DNA from: TMED14 sp041179465 | Lineage (GTDB): Bacteria > Bacteroidota > Bacteroidia > Flavobacteriales > Schleiferiaceae | DNA: 37,936 nt | Assembly (NCBI GenBank): GCA_041179465.1 | Contig: JBEGTJ010000021.1 | Coordinates: 1-37,936 of the forward strand | Direction of reading: 5' to 3' | In this document: one piece after another, positions 7,709-16,276 of the stretch | Position numbering within the stretch: position 1 is the first letter of the stretch | How the letters are laid out: each line of letters opens with the position of its first letter | Notes under the pieces: generated by a model | Databases searched by the model: none | What the model was told of the DNA's origin: nothing | What the model saw: the letters and a program-made list of their open reading frames with translations, nothing else | Program-made: the position numbers and the translations under genes

Positions 7709-8854
7709 TTATTCGTTAACTGATTTAACCGTTTCGCCCGTCTGCACGCTGCGGATTCCGCGGTCGATGACCTGCTCTCCGGCTTTGAGGCCGCCCAGCA
7801 CTTCGGTGGCGTCGTTGTTCGACACGCCCAAGGTGAGCTCGCGGCGCTCCACTTTGCCCAGTCCTTTTTCGGCCGGCACAAATACGTAGGTGTAGCTGGC
7901 GCCCTTGGTGTCCTGAAGGATCAAGCGGTTCGGAAGCGTCAGAACCCCAGTCGATTCGTAGTCTACGACCTGAGCGCTGGCCATCATGTTGGGCTTGTAC
8001 TGGCCGTTGGACGGCAGGTTCACGCTCACTTTAAACGTGCGGCTGTCGGGGTTGATGAAGTCGCCGACCTGGCTGATGCTCGCGGTGGTTTTGACGCCAA
8101 TCGAATTGAAGTCGAGGGCAATCTTTTGGCCGACCTTCAAGCGCGTGATGTAGGTCTCGGGCACGTCGAGCTCGAGGCGCAGTCCGCCCGTGCTGATGAG
8201 GCGGGCCATCGGCATGCCGGGGGCGGCGTACTCGCCCTGCTTGGCGAACACCTCGTCCACGCTTCCGGCAAAGGGGGCGCGAATGCTGGCCATCGCCGCT
8301 TGCTTTTGGGCGGTGCTCAGGCGCTTTTGAAGTCCTTCAAGCTGGGTTTTGGCTTGCAGAAACTGCACTTCGCTGCCGATGCCCTGCTCCCAAAGGCGCT
8401 TTTGCTTGTCGAAGAGGGTTTGGGCCAGGTCGAGCTGGGTCTTGATTTCGGCGAGGCTCGATTGAACCACGCTGTTGTCGAGCTCGATCAGCACTTGGCC
8501 GGCGCTCACTTTTTGGCCGGGGCGCACGACGACGCGCTGAATGCGCCCGGCGCTCTCGGGGTACAGCGTGACGCTTTGGTCCGACTTCACGGTACCGTAC
8601 ACGTTGAAGTCGTGCTGGAATTGGGCGGAGCCCGCCTGAAGCAGGGTCACCGTGTTCCACTGGGCCGAGCTGTCGAGCACCGCGAGCTGCAGGTCGATCT
8701 CGGCCAGTTCGCCTTCGGCTTTGGCAATGATGGCGGCAAGCGAGTCGCGCTGGGCCGTGAGTGCAGCGGCGTCGCCTTGGGCGGATTCCTTAGATCCGCA
8801 TGATGCCAAAACTGCAGCGGCAGAAACGGCAACGAGGAGTTGGGTGTTCTTCAT
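7709..8854 (-). CDS. RND periplasmic adaptor (membrane fusion) lipoprotein
   Basis: A 381-residue AcrA/HlyD-type adaptor that bridges the inner-membrane pump and the outer-membrane channel. The N-terminus is a lipoprotein signal, MKNTQLLVAVSAAAVLASC, with Cys19 as the lipidation site. A coiled coil (about 30-60) comes first, then the lipoyl-like half GRIQRVVVRPGQKVSAGQVL, a helical hairpin (about 125-185), the second lipoyl half IRAPFAGSVDEVFAKQGEY and a beta-barrel plus membrane-proximal domain. It starts 3 nt after the tolC stop codon and is followed by the pump gene, so the three are co-transcribed. Confidence 0.93.
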   Translation of the reverse strand: MKNTQLLVAVSAAAVLASCGSKESAQGDAAALTAQRDSLAAIIAKAEGELAEIDLQLAVLDSSAQWNTVTLLQAGSAQFQHDFNVYGTVKSDQSVTLYPESAGRIQRVVVRPGQKVSAGQVLIELDNSVVQSSLAEIKTQLDLAQTLFDKQKRLWEQGIGSEVQFLQAKTQLEGLQKRLSTAQKQAAMASIRAPFAGSVDEVFAKQGEYAAPGMPMARLISTGGLRLELDVPETYITRLKVGQKIALDFNSIGVKTTASISQVGDFINPDSRTFKVSVNLPSNGQYKPNMMASAQVVDYESTGVLTLPNRLILQDTKGASYTYVFVPAEKGLGKVERRELTLGVSNNDATEVLGGLKAGEQVIDRGIRSVQTGETVKSVNE

Positions 8855-8857
8855 GGT

Positions 8858-10204
8858 TTATTCGGGCTTCGAGGTGTTGTACATGCCCAGGACTTTTTCG
8901 AGGGCAATGCGTTTGTTGAGGGTTTCGTTGGCGCTCGCTAGCATGGCTGCGACCGTTTGCTGGTATTGGGTTTCGGCTTGGCTGTACTCTAGGCTGCTCG
9001 CTACGCCTTCCATGAACTTGATGCGGGCCTTGTCGCGAAGGCGCTTGGCCAGGGCTACGTTGTCGGACTGCAAGCGGTAGGTGGTGAGGGCGTTTTCAAA
9101 CTCGGCTTTGGCCTGGAGGTGCTGTACGGTAATCGCGCTGCGCGTCTGCTCCAGCAGCACGTCGAGCTGGGCGACCTTGAGTCGGCTTTCTTGCGCTTTG
9201 AAGAGGCGGCGCCCCGAGGTAAACAAGGGAAACTGCGCACTTAAGTTCCACGATTGGAAGGCTACGTTGTTGGCAAAAACGCCGTCGGGATTCCACACGT
9301 TGGCGTCTTCGCTGACGAACTGCTTGGTCCACGAGTAGCCGGCGTAGACCTTGGGAAGAAATCCGACGAGGTCGTTCTTGTAGAGCAGCGATTGCCCCAT
9401 GCGGCCTGCGGCCAGCACGCGGTAGTCGACGTGCTGCTCGGGCTGGAACTTGGCCTGAAGGAGTCCTTCGCCGGCCACCGCACCTTGAACCAGCTGGTCA
9501 AGGCTCGAAGTGAGCACGACGCTTTGCTCGACCGGAAGTCCGCAGGTAAGCAGCAGCATTTTGGCGGCGATGGCTTTTTGCTGCCGCACGTTGCCCAGGC
9601 TGGCCTCGAGCTGGCGGGCGACCAGGTTAATTTGGTCCACGTTCTCAAGTTCCGCAAGGCCTTCTTTGGCCATGGCCGCCATTTGCGCCGCGGTCGACTG
9701 GCTCAAGCGCAGGTTTTCGGCGAGCACTTTTTCGTTCTCGGCCAAAATCACGTTGAGGTGGTAGAATTGCGCCGTCTGCTGACGCACTTCGATCTCGGTT
9801 TTTTCTTTGTTGAGGGCCGCTTGGTCGCGGAGCACGTCCGTGGCCAAAACCGCCACGATGTAGCTGCCGTCAAACACGAGCTGGTTGACGCTGAGGTTGC
9901 CCAACGACGTGTAGCGCGTACCGAACTGGAGCTTGTCGATTACCCCGTCTTGGTTGATGTCAAAAAACTGGGCCGGAAGCTCGATGTTGTCGGTGTACTG
10001 TCCGGCGGTGGTCACGCTGGGCAAGCCCAGCGCGATGTTTTGCCAAAGCACCTTTTCGGCGGCGCGCTGCTCGAGGCTGCGCACCTTGTTTTGGGCGTTG
10101 TGTTTTTGGGCGTGGTCAAGCGCTTGCTCGAACGAGAGCGAGGTTTGGGCCAAGCTCGCTCCGGACCCCAGCAGGGCGGCGGCGAGGACAAAGGGTTTCA
10201 TCAT
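8858..10204 (-). CDS. TolC-family outer-membrane efflux channel
   Basis: A 448-residue outer-membrane factor forming the exit duct of the pump. It has a signal peptide (MMKPFVLAAALLGSGASLAQ), a typical first repeat beginning LSFEQALDHAQKHN, and long heptad-rich helices at about 110-210 and 315-425 in the two-fold repeat arrangement of TolC proteins. The start codon overlaps the tetR stop codon (ATGA), indicating translational coupling. The gene order tetR-tolC-mfp-rnd is common in Bacteroidota. Confidence 0.92.
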   Translation of the reverse strand: MMKPFVLAAALLGSGASLAQTSLSFEQALDHAQKHNAQNKVRSLEQRAAEKVLWQNIALGLPSVTTAGQYTDNIELPAQFFDINQDGVIDKLQFGTRYTSLGNLSVNQLVFDGSYIVAVLATDVLRDQAALNKEKTEIEVRQQTAQFYHLNVILAENEKVLAENLRLSQSTAAQMAAMAKEGLAELENVDQINLVARQLEASLGNVRQQKAIAAKMLLLTCGLPVEQSVVLTSSLDQLVQGAVAGEGLLQAKFQPEQHVDYRVLAAGRMGQSLLYKNDLVGFLPKVYAGYSWTKQFVSEDANVWNPDGVFANNVAFQSWNLSAQFPLFTSGRRLFKAQESRLKVAQLDVLLEQTRSAITVQHLQAKAEFENALTTYRLQSDNVALAKRLRDKARIKFMEGVASSLEYSQAETQYQQTVAAMLASANETLNKRIALEKVLGMYNTSKPE

Positions 10205-10830
10205 GAGTTAAAGGGTTCCTTGAGTTCGTTGAAGTAGTGCAAGCCTTGGGCAGTGCTAATGGATCGAATGAAAAGGCTGATTGCCGTCCAGATGAGGTTG
10301 CGGCGTTCGGCAAGGGTGTAGGATTGAAGGTCGCCGTCGGCGAGCCCCACCATCGTGGTGAAGTGAATTTTGGCAACCAGCTCGGCGTCGAGGTCTTCTC
10401 GAAACAAGCGTTGCGCCTGCCCGTCGCGAATGGTCTGCACCAGGGCGTCGACCATGGTCTGTTGGCGCTGGGCAAAAAGCCATTCAAAGGTCTTCGGGTA
10501 GTACTTCTTGAGCGGGAACATCATGCTGGGCCCGAGCGACTCCATCATGCGCATTAAAAAGGCGAACCGGTACACCATGCGGTCAATGGCGTTCTCGTGG
10601 GCAGCCCCGATTTCGTCCATGGCCACTTTGTGGGCGCAAAACACATGACGTACCGCTTGGTCTACCAGATCGGCCTTATTGCTGAAGTACTGATAGAGCG
10701 TTTTCTTGCTCATCGACAGCTCCCGGCACACGTCGTCCATGGTCATGGCCCTCAAGCCGTAGCGCTGGAACATGTCCATTGCCCGCTGCAAGATGCTCGT
10801 TTTGACTTCGTTGCTTGCTTGTTCGCTCAT
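10201..10830 (-). CDS. TetR/AcrR-family regulator of the efflux operon
   Basis: From the ATG at 10830 the product is 209 residues. The N-terminal helix-turn-helix is clear: ILQRAMDMFQRYGLRAMTMD then ELSMSKKTLYQYFSNKADLV, the recognition-helix signature of the family. The rest is the ligand-binding and dimerisation domain. A frame start at 10842 is rejected because it falls inside the -7 box at 10847-10840. As first gene of the efflux operon it most likely represses its own transcription; a candidate operator is at 10864-10892. The ligand is unknown. Confidence 0.9.
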   Translation of the reverse strand: MSEQASNEVKTSILQRAMDMFQRYGLRAMTMDDVCRELSMSKKTLYQYFSNKADLVDQAVRHVFCAHKVAMDEIGAAHENAIDRMVYRFAFLMRMMESLGPSMMFPLKKYYPKTFEWLFAQRQQTMVDALVQTIRDGQAQRLFREDLDAELVAKIHFTTMVGLADGDLQSYTLAERRNLIWTAISLFIRSISTAQGLHYFNELKEPFNS

Positions 10831-10839
10831 TTTCGCCGG

Positions 10840-10847
10840 CAAAAGTA
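10840..10847 (-). promoter_or_regulatory. -7 promoter element of the efflux operon
   Basis: TACTTTTG on the minus strand exactly matches TAnnTTTG and ends 9 nt before the tetR ATG at 10830. Transcription should begin only a few nucleotides before the start codon. Confidence 0.7.
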
Positions 10848-10863
10848 CGCCGATTTACCCATA

Positions 10864-10892
10864 GGAAACGTTTTGTGGTTAAAATTGTTTCC
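10864..10892. promoter_or_regulatory. Candidate operator for the efflux TetR regulator
   Basis: An imperfect inverted repeat with arms GGAAACGTTTT and AAAATTGTTTCC sits upstream of the efflux-operon -7 box, across the -33 region. TetR proteins bind such palindromes, and the regulator gene starts 34 bp away. The outer GGAAAC/GTTTCC arms are perfect; the inner parts pair with one extra base. Confidence 0.4.
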
Positions 10893-10974
10893 AGTGAGTT
10901 GAATTTTTGGACGGATTTCGAACGGCGACGCGGTAAAATGTGGGCGGGGCCACGAGAAATCCAAAAAAACCTCG

Positions 10975-10981
10975 TACTTTG
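10975..10981 (+). promoter_or_regulatory. Candidate -7 element of asnS
   Basis: TACTTTG, one base shorter than TAnnTTTG, lies 33 nt upstream of the asnS ATG at 11015. It lies downstream of the alternative GTG at 10940 and so argues for the shorter protein. Confidence 0.4.
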
Positions 10982-11014
10982 CACCCGGCGACATCACAAA
11001 CTGTGCCACGAGTC

Positions 11015-12439
11015 ATGACCATTTCGCAAATTCTCCAAACTCCGCCCCAGCAGCAGCCCGTGACCGCGCGCGGATGGGTTCGCACCTTTCGTTCCAATCG
11101 ATTCATTGCCCTCAACGACGGGTCCACGGGGTCCAATTTGCAGTGCGTGGTCAACTTTGAGCAAACGCCCGAAGCGGTGCTCAAGCGCATCACTACGGGC
11201 GCCGCGGTAGAAGTGCGCGGGCTCCTCGTGGCTTCGCAAGGAAGCGGACAGGCCGTCGAGATTCAGGTAGACGAGGTGGTCGTTCACGGCGACAGTTCGC
11301 CCGACGAATTCCCCCTGCAGCCCAAGCGCCACAGCCTCGAATTCCTGCGCGAAATCGCCCACCTGCGCCCTCGCACGGCCACGTTCAGCGCGGTCTTCCG
11401 CATTCGCCACGAGGCGCAGTATGCGGTCCATCAGTTTTTTCACGAGCGCGGATTTTACCATTGGGCCACGCCCATCATCACCTCGAGCGACGCCGAAGGC
11501 GCCGGAGAGATGTTCCGCGTGACTTCGTTGCCCGCAGACAATCCGCCGCGGACCGAGTCTGGCGACGTCGACTTCAGCGAGGACTTTTTTGGCCAGAGCA
11601 CCAACCTGACGGTGAGCGGACAGCTCGAGGGCGAACTCGGCGCCATGGCCCTCGGCAAGATTTACACGTTCGGACCCACGTTCCGCGCCGAAAACTCGAA
11701 CACCACCCGCCACCTCAGCGAGTTTTGGATGATTGAGCCCGAAATGGCGTTTTACACGCTGGAGGACAACATGCAGCTCGCCGAAGACTTCGCCAAGCAC
11801 ATCATTCGCCACGTGCTCGACCGCTGCCCCGAAGACCTCGCCCTGCTCGACCAGCGCCTGCAGCAAGAAGAACAGGCCAAGCCCGCGGCCCAGCGCCAGC
11901 CCATGGGATTGGTGGAAAAGCTCCGCTTCGTAGCGAACAACCCCTTTGTGCGCTGCAGCTACACGGAGGCCATCGAGATCCTCAAGGCCTCCAAGCCCAA
12001 CCAGAAGGGCCAGTTCGCCTACCCGATCGACGCTTGGGGCGCCGACCTGCAGTCGGAGCACGAGCGCTACCTGGTCGAGAAGCACTTTCAGGCTCCGGTC
12101 ATCTTGTTTGACTACCCCGCGTCGATCAAGGCATTCTACATGCGCCTCAACGAAGACGGCCAAACGGTGCGCGCCATGGACGTGCTCTTTCCCGGCATCG
12201 GAGAGATCATTGGCGGAAGCCAGCGCGAGGAGCGCCACGACGTGCTCGTCGAGAAAATGAAGGCGGTGGGGATTGACCCGCACCACCTCGATTGGTACCT
12301 CGACACGCGCAAGTTTGGCACCTGCGTGCACAGCGGATTCGGACTCGGCTTCGAGCGCATGATTCAGTTTGTCACTGGGATGGGCAACATCCGCGACGTG
12401 ATTCCGTTCCCCCGATTCCCGGGAAGCGCCAAGTTTTAA
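11015..12439 (+). CDS. asnS: Asparagine--tRNA ligase
   Basis: A 474-residue class II synthetase that charges tRNA-Asn. The N-terminal OB-fold anticodon-binding domain begins ISQILQTPPQQQPVTARGWV, followed by FIALNDGSTGSNLQCVV. Class II motif 2 is FGPTFRAENSNTTRHLSEFW and motif 3 is GFGLGFERMIQFVTGMGNIR, ending in DVIPFPRFPGSAKF. The missing Asp-specific insertion and these motifs favour AsnRS over AspRS. The ATG at 11015 is chosen because family members start at this point and a probable promoter lies between it and the GTG at 10940. rpoN follows after 19 nt, so the two are probably co-transcribed. Confidence 0.97.
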   Translation: MTISQILQTPPQQQPVTARGWVRTFRSNRFIALNDGSTGSNLQCVVNFEQTPEAVLKRITTGAAVEVRGLLVASQGSGQAVEIQVDEVVVHGDSSPDEFPLQPKRHSLEFLREIAHLRPRTATFSAVFRIRHEAQYAVHQFFHERGFYHWATPIITSSDAEGAGEMFRVTSLPADNPPRTESGDVDFSEDFFGQSTNLTVSGQLEGELGAMALGKIYTFGPTFRAENSNTTRHLSEFWMIEPEMAFYTLEDNMQLAEDFAKHIIRHVLDRCPEDLALLDQRLQQEEQAKPAAQRQPMGLVEKLRFVANNPFVRCSYTEAIEILKASKPNQKGQFAYPIDAWGADLQSEHERYLVEKHFQAPVILFDYPASIKAFYMRLNEDGQTVRAMDVLFPGIGEIIGGSQREERHDVLVEKMKAVGIDPHHLDWYLDTRKFGTCVHSGFGLGFERMIQFVTGMGNIRDVIPFPRFPGSAKF

Positions 12440-12458
12440 TCGGTAATCCGCGCCCGCC

Positions 12459-13931
12459 GTGCTACGCCAGTCCCAAGCCCTCAAGCTCCAGCAAAAGCTC
12501 TCGCCGCAGCAGATTCAGCTCATGAAGCTGATTCAGCTGCCCACGCAAGCGCTGGAAGAGCGCATTCAGGAGGAACTCGAAGTGAATCCGGCCCTGGAAA
12601 ACGAAAATCAGGTGGACCAAGACCCCTATGAGTCCGAGTACGAGTCCAACGACGAGGATTTTGGGTCAGATTCCGAGGCCGACGACTACGCCGAGTCGCA
12701 GGAATACGAGTTTTCAGAGGACCTCTTTGACGACACCCCCGACTACAAGCTCAACGCCAACAACTATTCGGCCGACGACGAAACCTACGAGGCCCCCATC
12801 GTCGCTCGCCTCGACCTGAGCGACGTGCTGCACGAACAGCTGGCGTTGCGCAGCTTGAGCCCCCAGAAGGAGGCCTTGTGCAAGTACCTTATTGGCACCC
12901 TCGACGACGACGGATACCTGCGGCGCGAACTCGTCGACGTGGTCGACGACTTGGCGTTCTCCCTCGGAATTTTCATTGAGGTTTCGGAACTCGAGGAGGC
13001 GCTTCGGGTGATCCAGTCGATGGATCCGGCGGGCGTGGGCGCGCGCAACCTGCAAGAGTGCATGCAGCTGCAGCTTTTGCGCCGCGCCGAAACGCCCAGC
13101 GTGCGCATCGCCCGCGCCCTGGTCGACCGCTACTTCGACGAGCTCGCCAAGCGCCATTACTCCCGAATGATGCAAGGTTTGGGCATTGATGAGTCCGACC
13201 TAAAGTCCGCGCTTGAAGAGATTGGCCGCATCAATCCAAAACCCGGAGGAAGCGCCACCCAAGGTGCCGAACCCAGCCAAGCGGTGGTGCCCGATTTTTT
13301 GGTGAGCGTGTTCGACGGCAAGCTCGAACTCAAACTCAACGGCCGCAACGCCCCCGAGCTCAACGTGAGCCGAGAGTACAAAGAGATGCTCACGCACTAC
13401 AAGCAAGCCAAGGGCTTTGACAACGAGCAGCAAAAAGAAGCCTTCACCTTCATCAAGAGCAAGATTGACAGCGCCAAGTGGTTCATTGAAGCGATCAAGC
13501 AGCGCCAGCAAACCCTGCTGCTGACGATGTCGGCCATCATGCGCTACCAAGAAGAGTACTTTTTGACGGGCGACGACCGCAAGCTCAAGCCAATGATTCT
13601 CAAGGACATAGCAGACGAGGTGGGCATGGACATTTCGACGGTCAGCCGTGTGGCCAGCCAGAAGTACGTTCAGACTCCGTTCGGAACCTTTTTAATCAAG
13701 CGGTTCTTCAGCGAAAGCATGACCAACGCCGAGGGCGAAGAGGTCTCGACTCGCGAAATCAAGAAAATCCTCGAGGAGAGCATAGGCGAGGAGGATGCCC
13801 GCGACCCGCTGACCGACGACGCTTTGGCTAAGTTGCTCAAAGACAAGGGGTATCCCATCGCCCGGCGCACCGTAGCGAAGTACCGCGAGCAGCTCGGAAT
13901 TCCCGTGGCTCGATTGCGCAAAACCCTTTAA
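12459..13931 (+). CDS. rpoN: RNA polymerase sigma-54 factor
   Basis: A 490-residue RpoN. Region I is LKLQQKLSPQQIQLMKLIQL with the Gln-rich activator-responsive sequence, followed by an unusually acidic region II (about 45-105, rich in Asp, Glu and Tyr). The core-binding region and the helix-turn-helix (DIADEVGMDISTVSRVASQK) follow, and the RpoN box ARRTVAKYREQLGIP that reads the -24 element is near the C-terminus. The start is GTG at 12459, placing region I at the very N-terminus as usual. It directs transcription from -24/-12 promoters with AAA+ activators, none of which is in this window. It is probably co-transcribed with asnS. Confidence 0.97.
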   Translation: MLRQSQALKLQQKLSPQQIQLMKLIQLPTQALEERIQEELEVNPALENENQVDQDPYESEYESNDEDFGSDSEADDYAESQEYEFSEDLFDDTPDYKLNANNYSADDETYEAPIVARLDLSDVLHEQLALRSLSPQKEALCKYLIGTLDDDGYLRRELVDVVDDLAFSLGIFIEVSELEEALRVIQSMDPAGVGARNLQECMQLQLLRRAETPSVRIARALVDRYFDELAKRHYSRMMQGLGIDESDLKSALEEIGRINPKPGGSATQGAEPSQAVVPDFLVSVFDGKLELKLNGRNAPELNVSREYKEMLTHYKQAKGFDNEQQKEAFTFIKSKIDSAKWFIEAIKQRQQTLLLTMSAIMRYQEEYFLTGDDRKLKPMILKDIADEVGMDISTVSRVASQKYVQTPFGTFLIKRFFSESMTNAEGEEVSTREIKKILEESIGEEDARDPLTDDALAKLLKDKGYPIARRTVAKYREQLGIPVARLRKTL

Positions 13932-13974
13932 GCGCGGCGGTTACTCATTCGGGCGCGGCGGAGCAGGCCGTGGG

Positions 13975-14006
13975 TTGGGAACTCCGCGCGACGCGTGGTA
14001 TGTTTG
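13975..14006 (+). promoter_or_regulatory. Promoter of the T9SS surface-protein gene
   Basis: A -33 TTG at 13975-13977, a 21-nt spacer and an exact -7 element TATGTTTG at 13999-14006 form one of the best Bacteroidota promoters in the window. The ATG follows at 14034, so the frame start at 13995, inside the promoter, is rejected. Confidence 0.7.
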
Positions 14007-14033
14007 TATACTACACTTAAACCGAACGCAGCT

Positions 14034-16205
14034 ATGCGCATGTTCCGCTTTTTATTTGCCCTTTTGATGCTCGCGCCGTTGGCCAGTGAGGCTTCGCACA
14101 TTATTGGAGGCGACATTCAGTACAAGTACGTCGGCGACTCGACTGGGGTACCCAATCAGTACCGCATTAAGTTGGTGATTTACCGAGAGGGCACCAGCTT
14201 CGCAACGCTTGGCCCATCGCAACCCGTCTCGGTTGTCTCTTCGAGCTGTGGTTCAACTCAAACCGTTACCTGCAACCTCGCAACACCTGAATTTTCGGCA
14301 GCTGTATACGGTGCGTATGACTGCATTCCTCAATCATCTGCGGTATTCACACCAATGGTGAACATATTCATTGGTTACGTGATCTTGAGTCAGCCTTGTC
14401 CTGATTATAAGATTTATTGGACCACATGCTGCAGACCCGCTGGAATAACTGGAATCACGGGGTCAAATGGGGTTGGATTTTATTTTGAGGCAGAACTCAA
14501 CAACACCCTTGGGTACAATTCTTCACCGGCCTTCTTGTCGCGTCCGATTAGCTACATCTGTACAGGTGGATATATCAACTACCTGCAAAATGCCATGGAG
14601 CCCAACGGAGACTCGCTTCAGTACGAGCTGATTGCCGCCCGAGACAACGGCCCCAACGCTTCAGTCCCCTACGCCGCAGGATACACTTTTTTGCAACCCA
14701 TTCACACGGCGCCCATTGGTCCCTTCCTTCTCAACCAGAAGACGGGAAACATTTCCTTTGTCGCCAACACCGTCGAAACGTCGGTAATCGCCATACGGGT
14801 GAACGAATACCGATTTGACTCGACCTTCTACGTTTGGGTGAAGGTCGGGTCCTCGAACCGCGAAATTCAGGTCTCGGTCGCGGGCAACTGCAACCCGGCG
14901 GTGAACGCGGGCGTGAAGCTCGATCCCACGGCCCCTGGAGTCAACTTGGACGCGCAAGGGCGGCAGACCAAGGACTACGAGTGCTTGGACTCTTCGGTAA
15001 CCCTGAAGTTTACCCTGGCGGTACAGTGCCAGTCGGTGTCGCCGGACGGTTCCGACTTCCGCTTGACAAACCCCAACGGGCAGCCGATTCCGATTAAAGC
15101 GCTGGTGCCCAACTGCGACGTCAACGGCGAATCGATGACCCTCGAAGTCAAGCTGTTCAAGCCCCTGTCGATGAACGGGTCCTACTACCTCTACTCCAAA
15201 GTGGGCAACGACGGCAACACGCTGCTCAACAAGTGCGGTAAGGACATGGCGGAATTTGACACTATCATCCTGATCGTGAACGACTGCGTGGACTTGGCGA
15301 TGGACCTCACCAACGTGACGATCGACGCCGACGAGCATCCGCACGTGTACTGGGACGTCGACACCACGACCCTTCCGCGCTACCTGTTCAACATGTGGCG
15401 CGTGCACCGCTCCGACGACAGCGGCACTTCGTACCAGGTAGTCCACACCACGACCGACACGAACCTGCGCGACTGGGTCGACATCAACGTCGACGCCAAC
15501 CGGGTGGACGTGCAGCACTACCGCTACTTTGTCGACGCGGTGGTCAACGGATTCACGCAGCCCTCGACGGACACGGTCAAGAGCATTTTGCTCCGCGGAG
15601 ATATGTCGAACACCCAAGCCATTCCGGTGGCGTGGACCAGCTACAACGCGTGGGACTCGGTAGTATACCAGGTTCAGTTTGGCCGAAACGTTCCGGGAAC
15701 GCCTCCGGGCACCTACCTCTGGAGCGACTACGGGGCGCCCACGATGGACTCGTCGATGGTGGTGAGCAATCCGGGCCTGGCTCCGGGCCAGTACGCCATC
15801 CGCATTCGCAGCGTGCGCGACACCAACCAGGTGACCTACACGGCCAACCCGATGCAGGACACGGCCTACTCCAACTGGATTGAGTTTGGCGAGCCGGTGC
15901 CGCCGATTCCGCCGATCGACACGGTGATTGTCCCCAACGTAATGACGCCCAACGGCGACGGCCAAAACGACGTCTTCAACGTGCGCGGCATTATGAGCTA
16001 CACCAACCTGCGTTCGGTGACCATCATGAACCGCTACGGCAAGGTGGTGTACCGCAACGAGAACTACGACAACGCGCAGCCTTGGACGGGTACCGACATG
16101 TCGGGCAGCAAGCTCGCCGAGGGCGTCTACTTCTACATTATCAAGCTGGACGACCGCCCCAACAACGCCAGCTTGGAGCTGAACGGAACGGTTACGATCC
16201 TGTAA
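14034..16205 (+). CDS. Secreted surface protein with T9SS type B (gliding motility-associated) sorting domain
   Basis: From the ATG at 14034 the product is 723 residues. A signal peptide (MRMFRFLFALLMLAPLASEA) leads into SHIIGGDIQYKYVGDS, a typical N-terminus of Bacteroidota gliding-associated adhesin-like proteins. A Cys-rich region with YWTTCCRPAGI, SSPAFLSRP and EPNGDSLQYEL follows, then fibronectin-like beta-rich stretches. The end is a CHU_C / type B T9SS sorting domain: VPNVMTPNGDGQNDVFNVRG, NRYGKVVY, WTGTDMSGSKLAEGVYFYII. It is expected to cross the outer membrane by T9SS and attach to the surface or be released. Its role (adhesion, motility or matrix) is not known. The first ~190 codons are visibly less GC-rich than the rest. 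Confidence 0.9.
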   Translation: MRMFRFLFALLMLAPLASEASHIIGGDIQYKYVGDSTGVPNQYRIKLVIYREGTSFATLGPSQPVSVVSSSCGSTQTVTCNLATPEFSAAVYGAYDCIPQSSAVFTPMVNIFIGYVILSQPCPDYKIYWTTCCRPAGITGITGSNGVGFYFEAELNNTLGYNSSPAFLSRPISYICTGGYINYLQNAMEPNGDSLQYELIAARDNGPNASVPYAAGYTFLQPIHTAPIGPFLLNQKTGNISFVANTVETSVIAIRVNEYRFDSTFYVWVKVGSSNREIQVSVAGNCNPAVNAGVKLDPTAPGVNLDAQGRQTKDYECLDSSVTLKFTLAVQCQSVSPDGSDFRLTNPNGQPIPIKALVPNCDVNGESMTLEVKLFKPLSMNGSYYLYSKVGNDGNTLLNKCGKDMAEFDTIILIVNDCVDLAMDLTNVTIDADEHPHVYWDVDTTTLPRYLFNMWRVHRSDDSGTSYQVVHTTTDTNLRDWVDINVDANRVDVQHYRYFVDAVVNGFTQPSTDTVKSILLRGDMSNTQAIPVAWTSYNAWDSVVYQVQFGRNVPGTPPGTYLWSDYGAPTMDSSMVVSNPGLAPGQYAIRIRSVRDTNQVTYTANPMQDTAYSNWIEFGEPVPPIPPIDTVIVPNVMTPNGDGQNDVFNVRGIMSYTNLRSVTIMNRYGKVVYRNENYDNAQPWTGTDMSGSKLAEGVYFYIIKLDDRPNNASLELNGTVTIL

Positions 16206-16229
16206 GTTCGGGATTGAGTTTTGGTTTCG

Positions 16230-16261
16230 GGCCCCCGACGGATGCGTTCCGGCCGGGGGCT
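16230..16261 (+). terminator. GC-rich hairpin after the surface-protein gene
   Basis: GCCCCCG pairs with CGGGGGC around an imperfect inner CGG/CCG stem, 25 nt after the stop codon. No clean T-run follows; the next bases are the uvrC -7 element. A terminator, or a barrier between the two units, is plausible. Confidence 0.4.
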
Positions 16262-16264
16262 CGT

Positions 16265-16272
16265 TAGTTTTG
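16265..16272 (+). promoter_or_regulatory. -7 element of uvrC, predicted leaderless
   Basis: TAGTTTTG matches TAnnTTTG exactly and ends 4 nt before the GTG start of uvrC, so transcription should begin at or within a base or two of the start codon. No -33 TTG is seen at the usual spacing. Confidence 0.55.
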
Positions 16273-16276
16273 CACT

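Noticed and set aside
10940..11014. 25-residue N-terminal extension of asnS from the GTG at 10940
   Set aside because: The extension is unlike AsnRS N-termini and a probable -7 promoter element lies inside it.
10994..12484. 496-codon minus-strand frame opposite asnS
   Set aside because: Shadow of asnS, which has intact class II synthetase motifs.
14661..15965. 434-codon minus-strand frame opposite the T9SS surface-protein gene
   Set aside because: Val/Arg/His-rich antisense translation; starts and stops do not respect any gene boundary.
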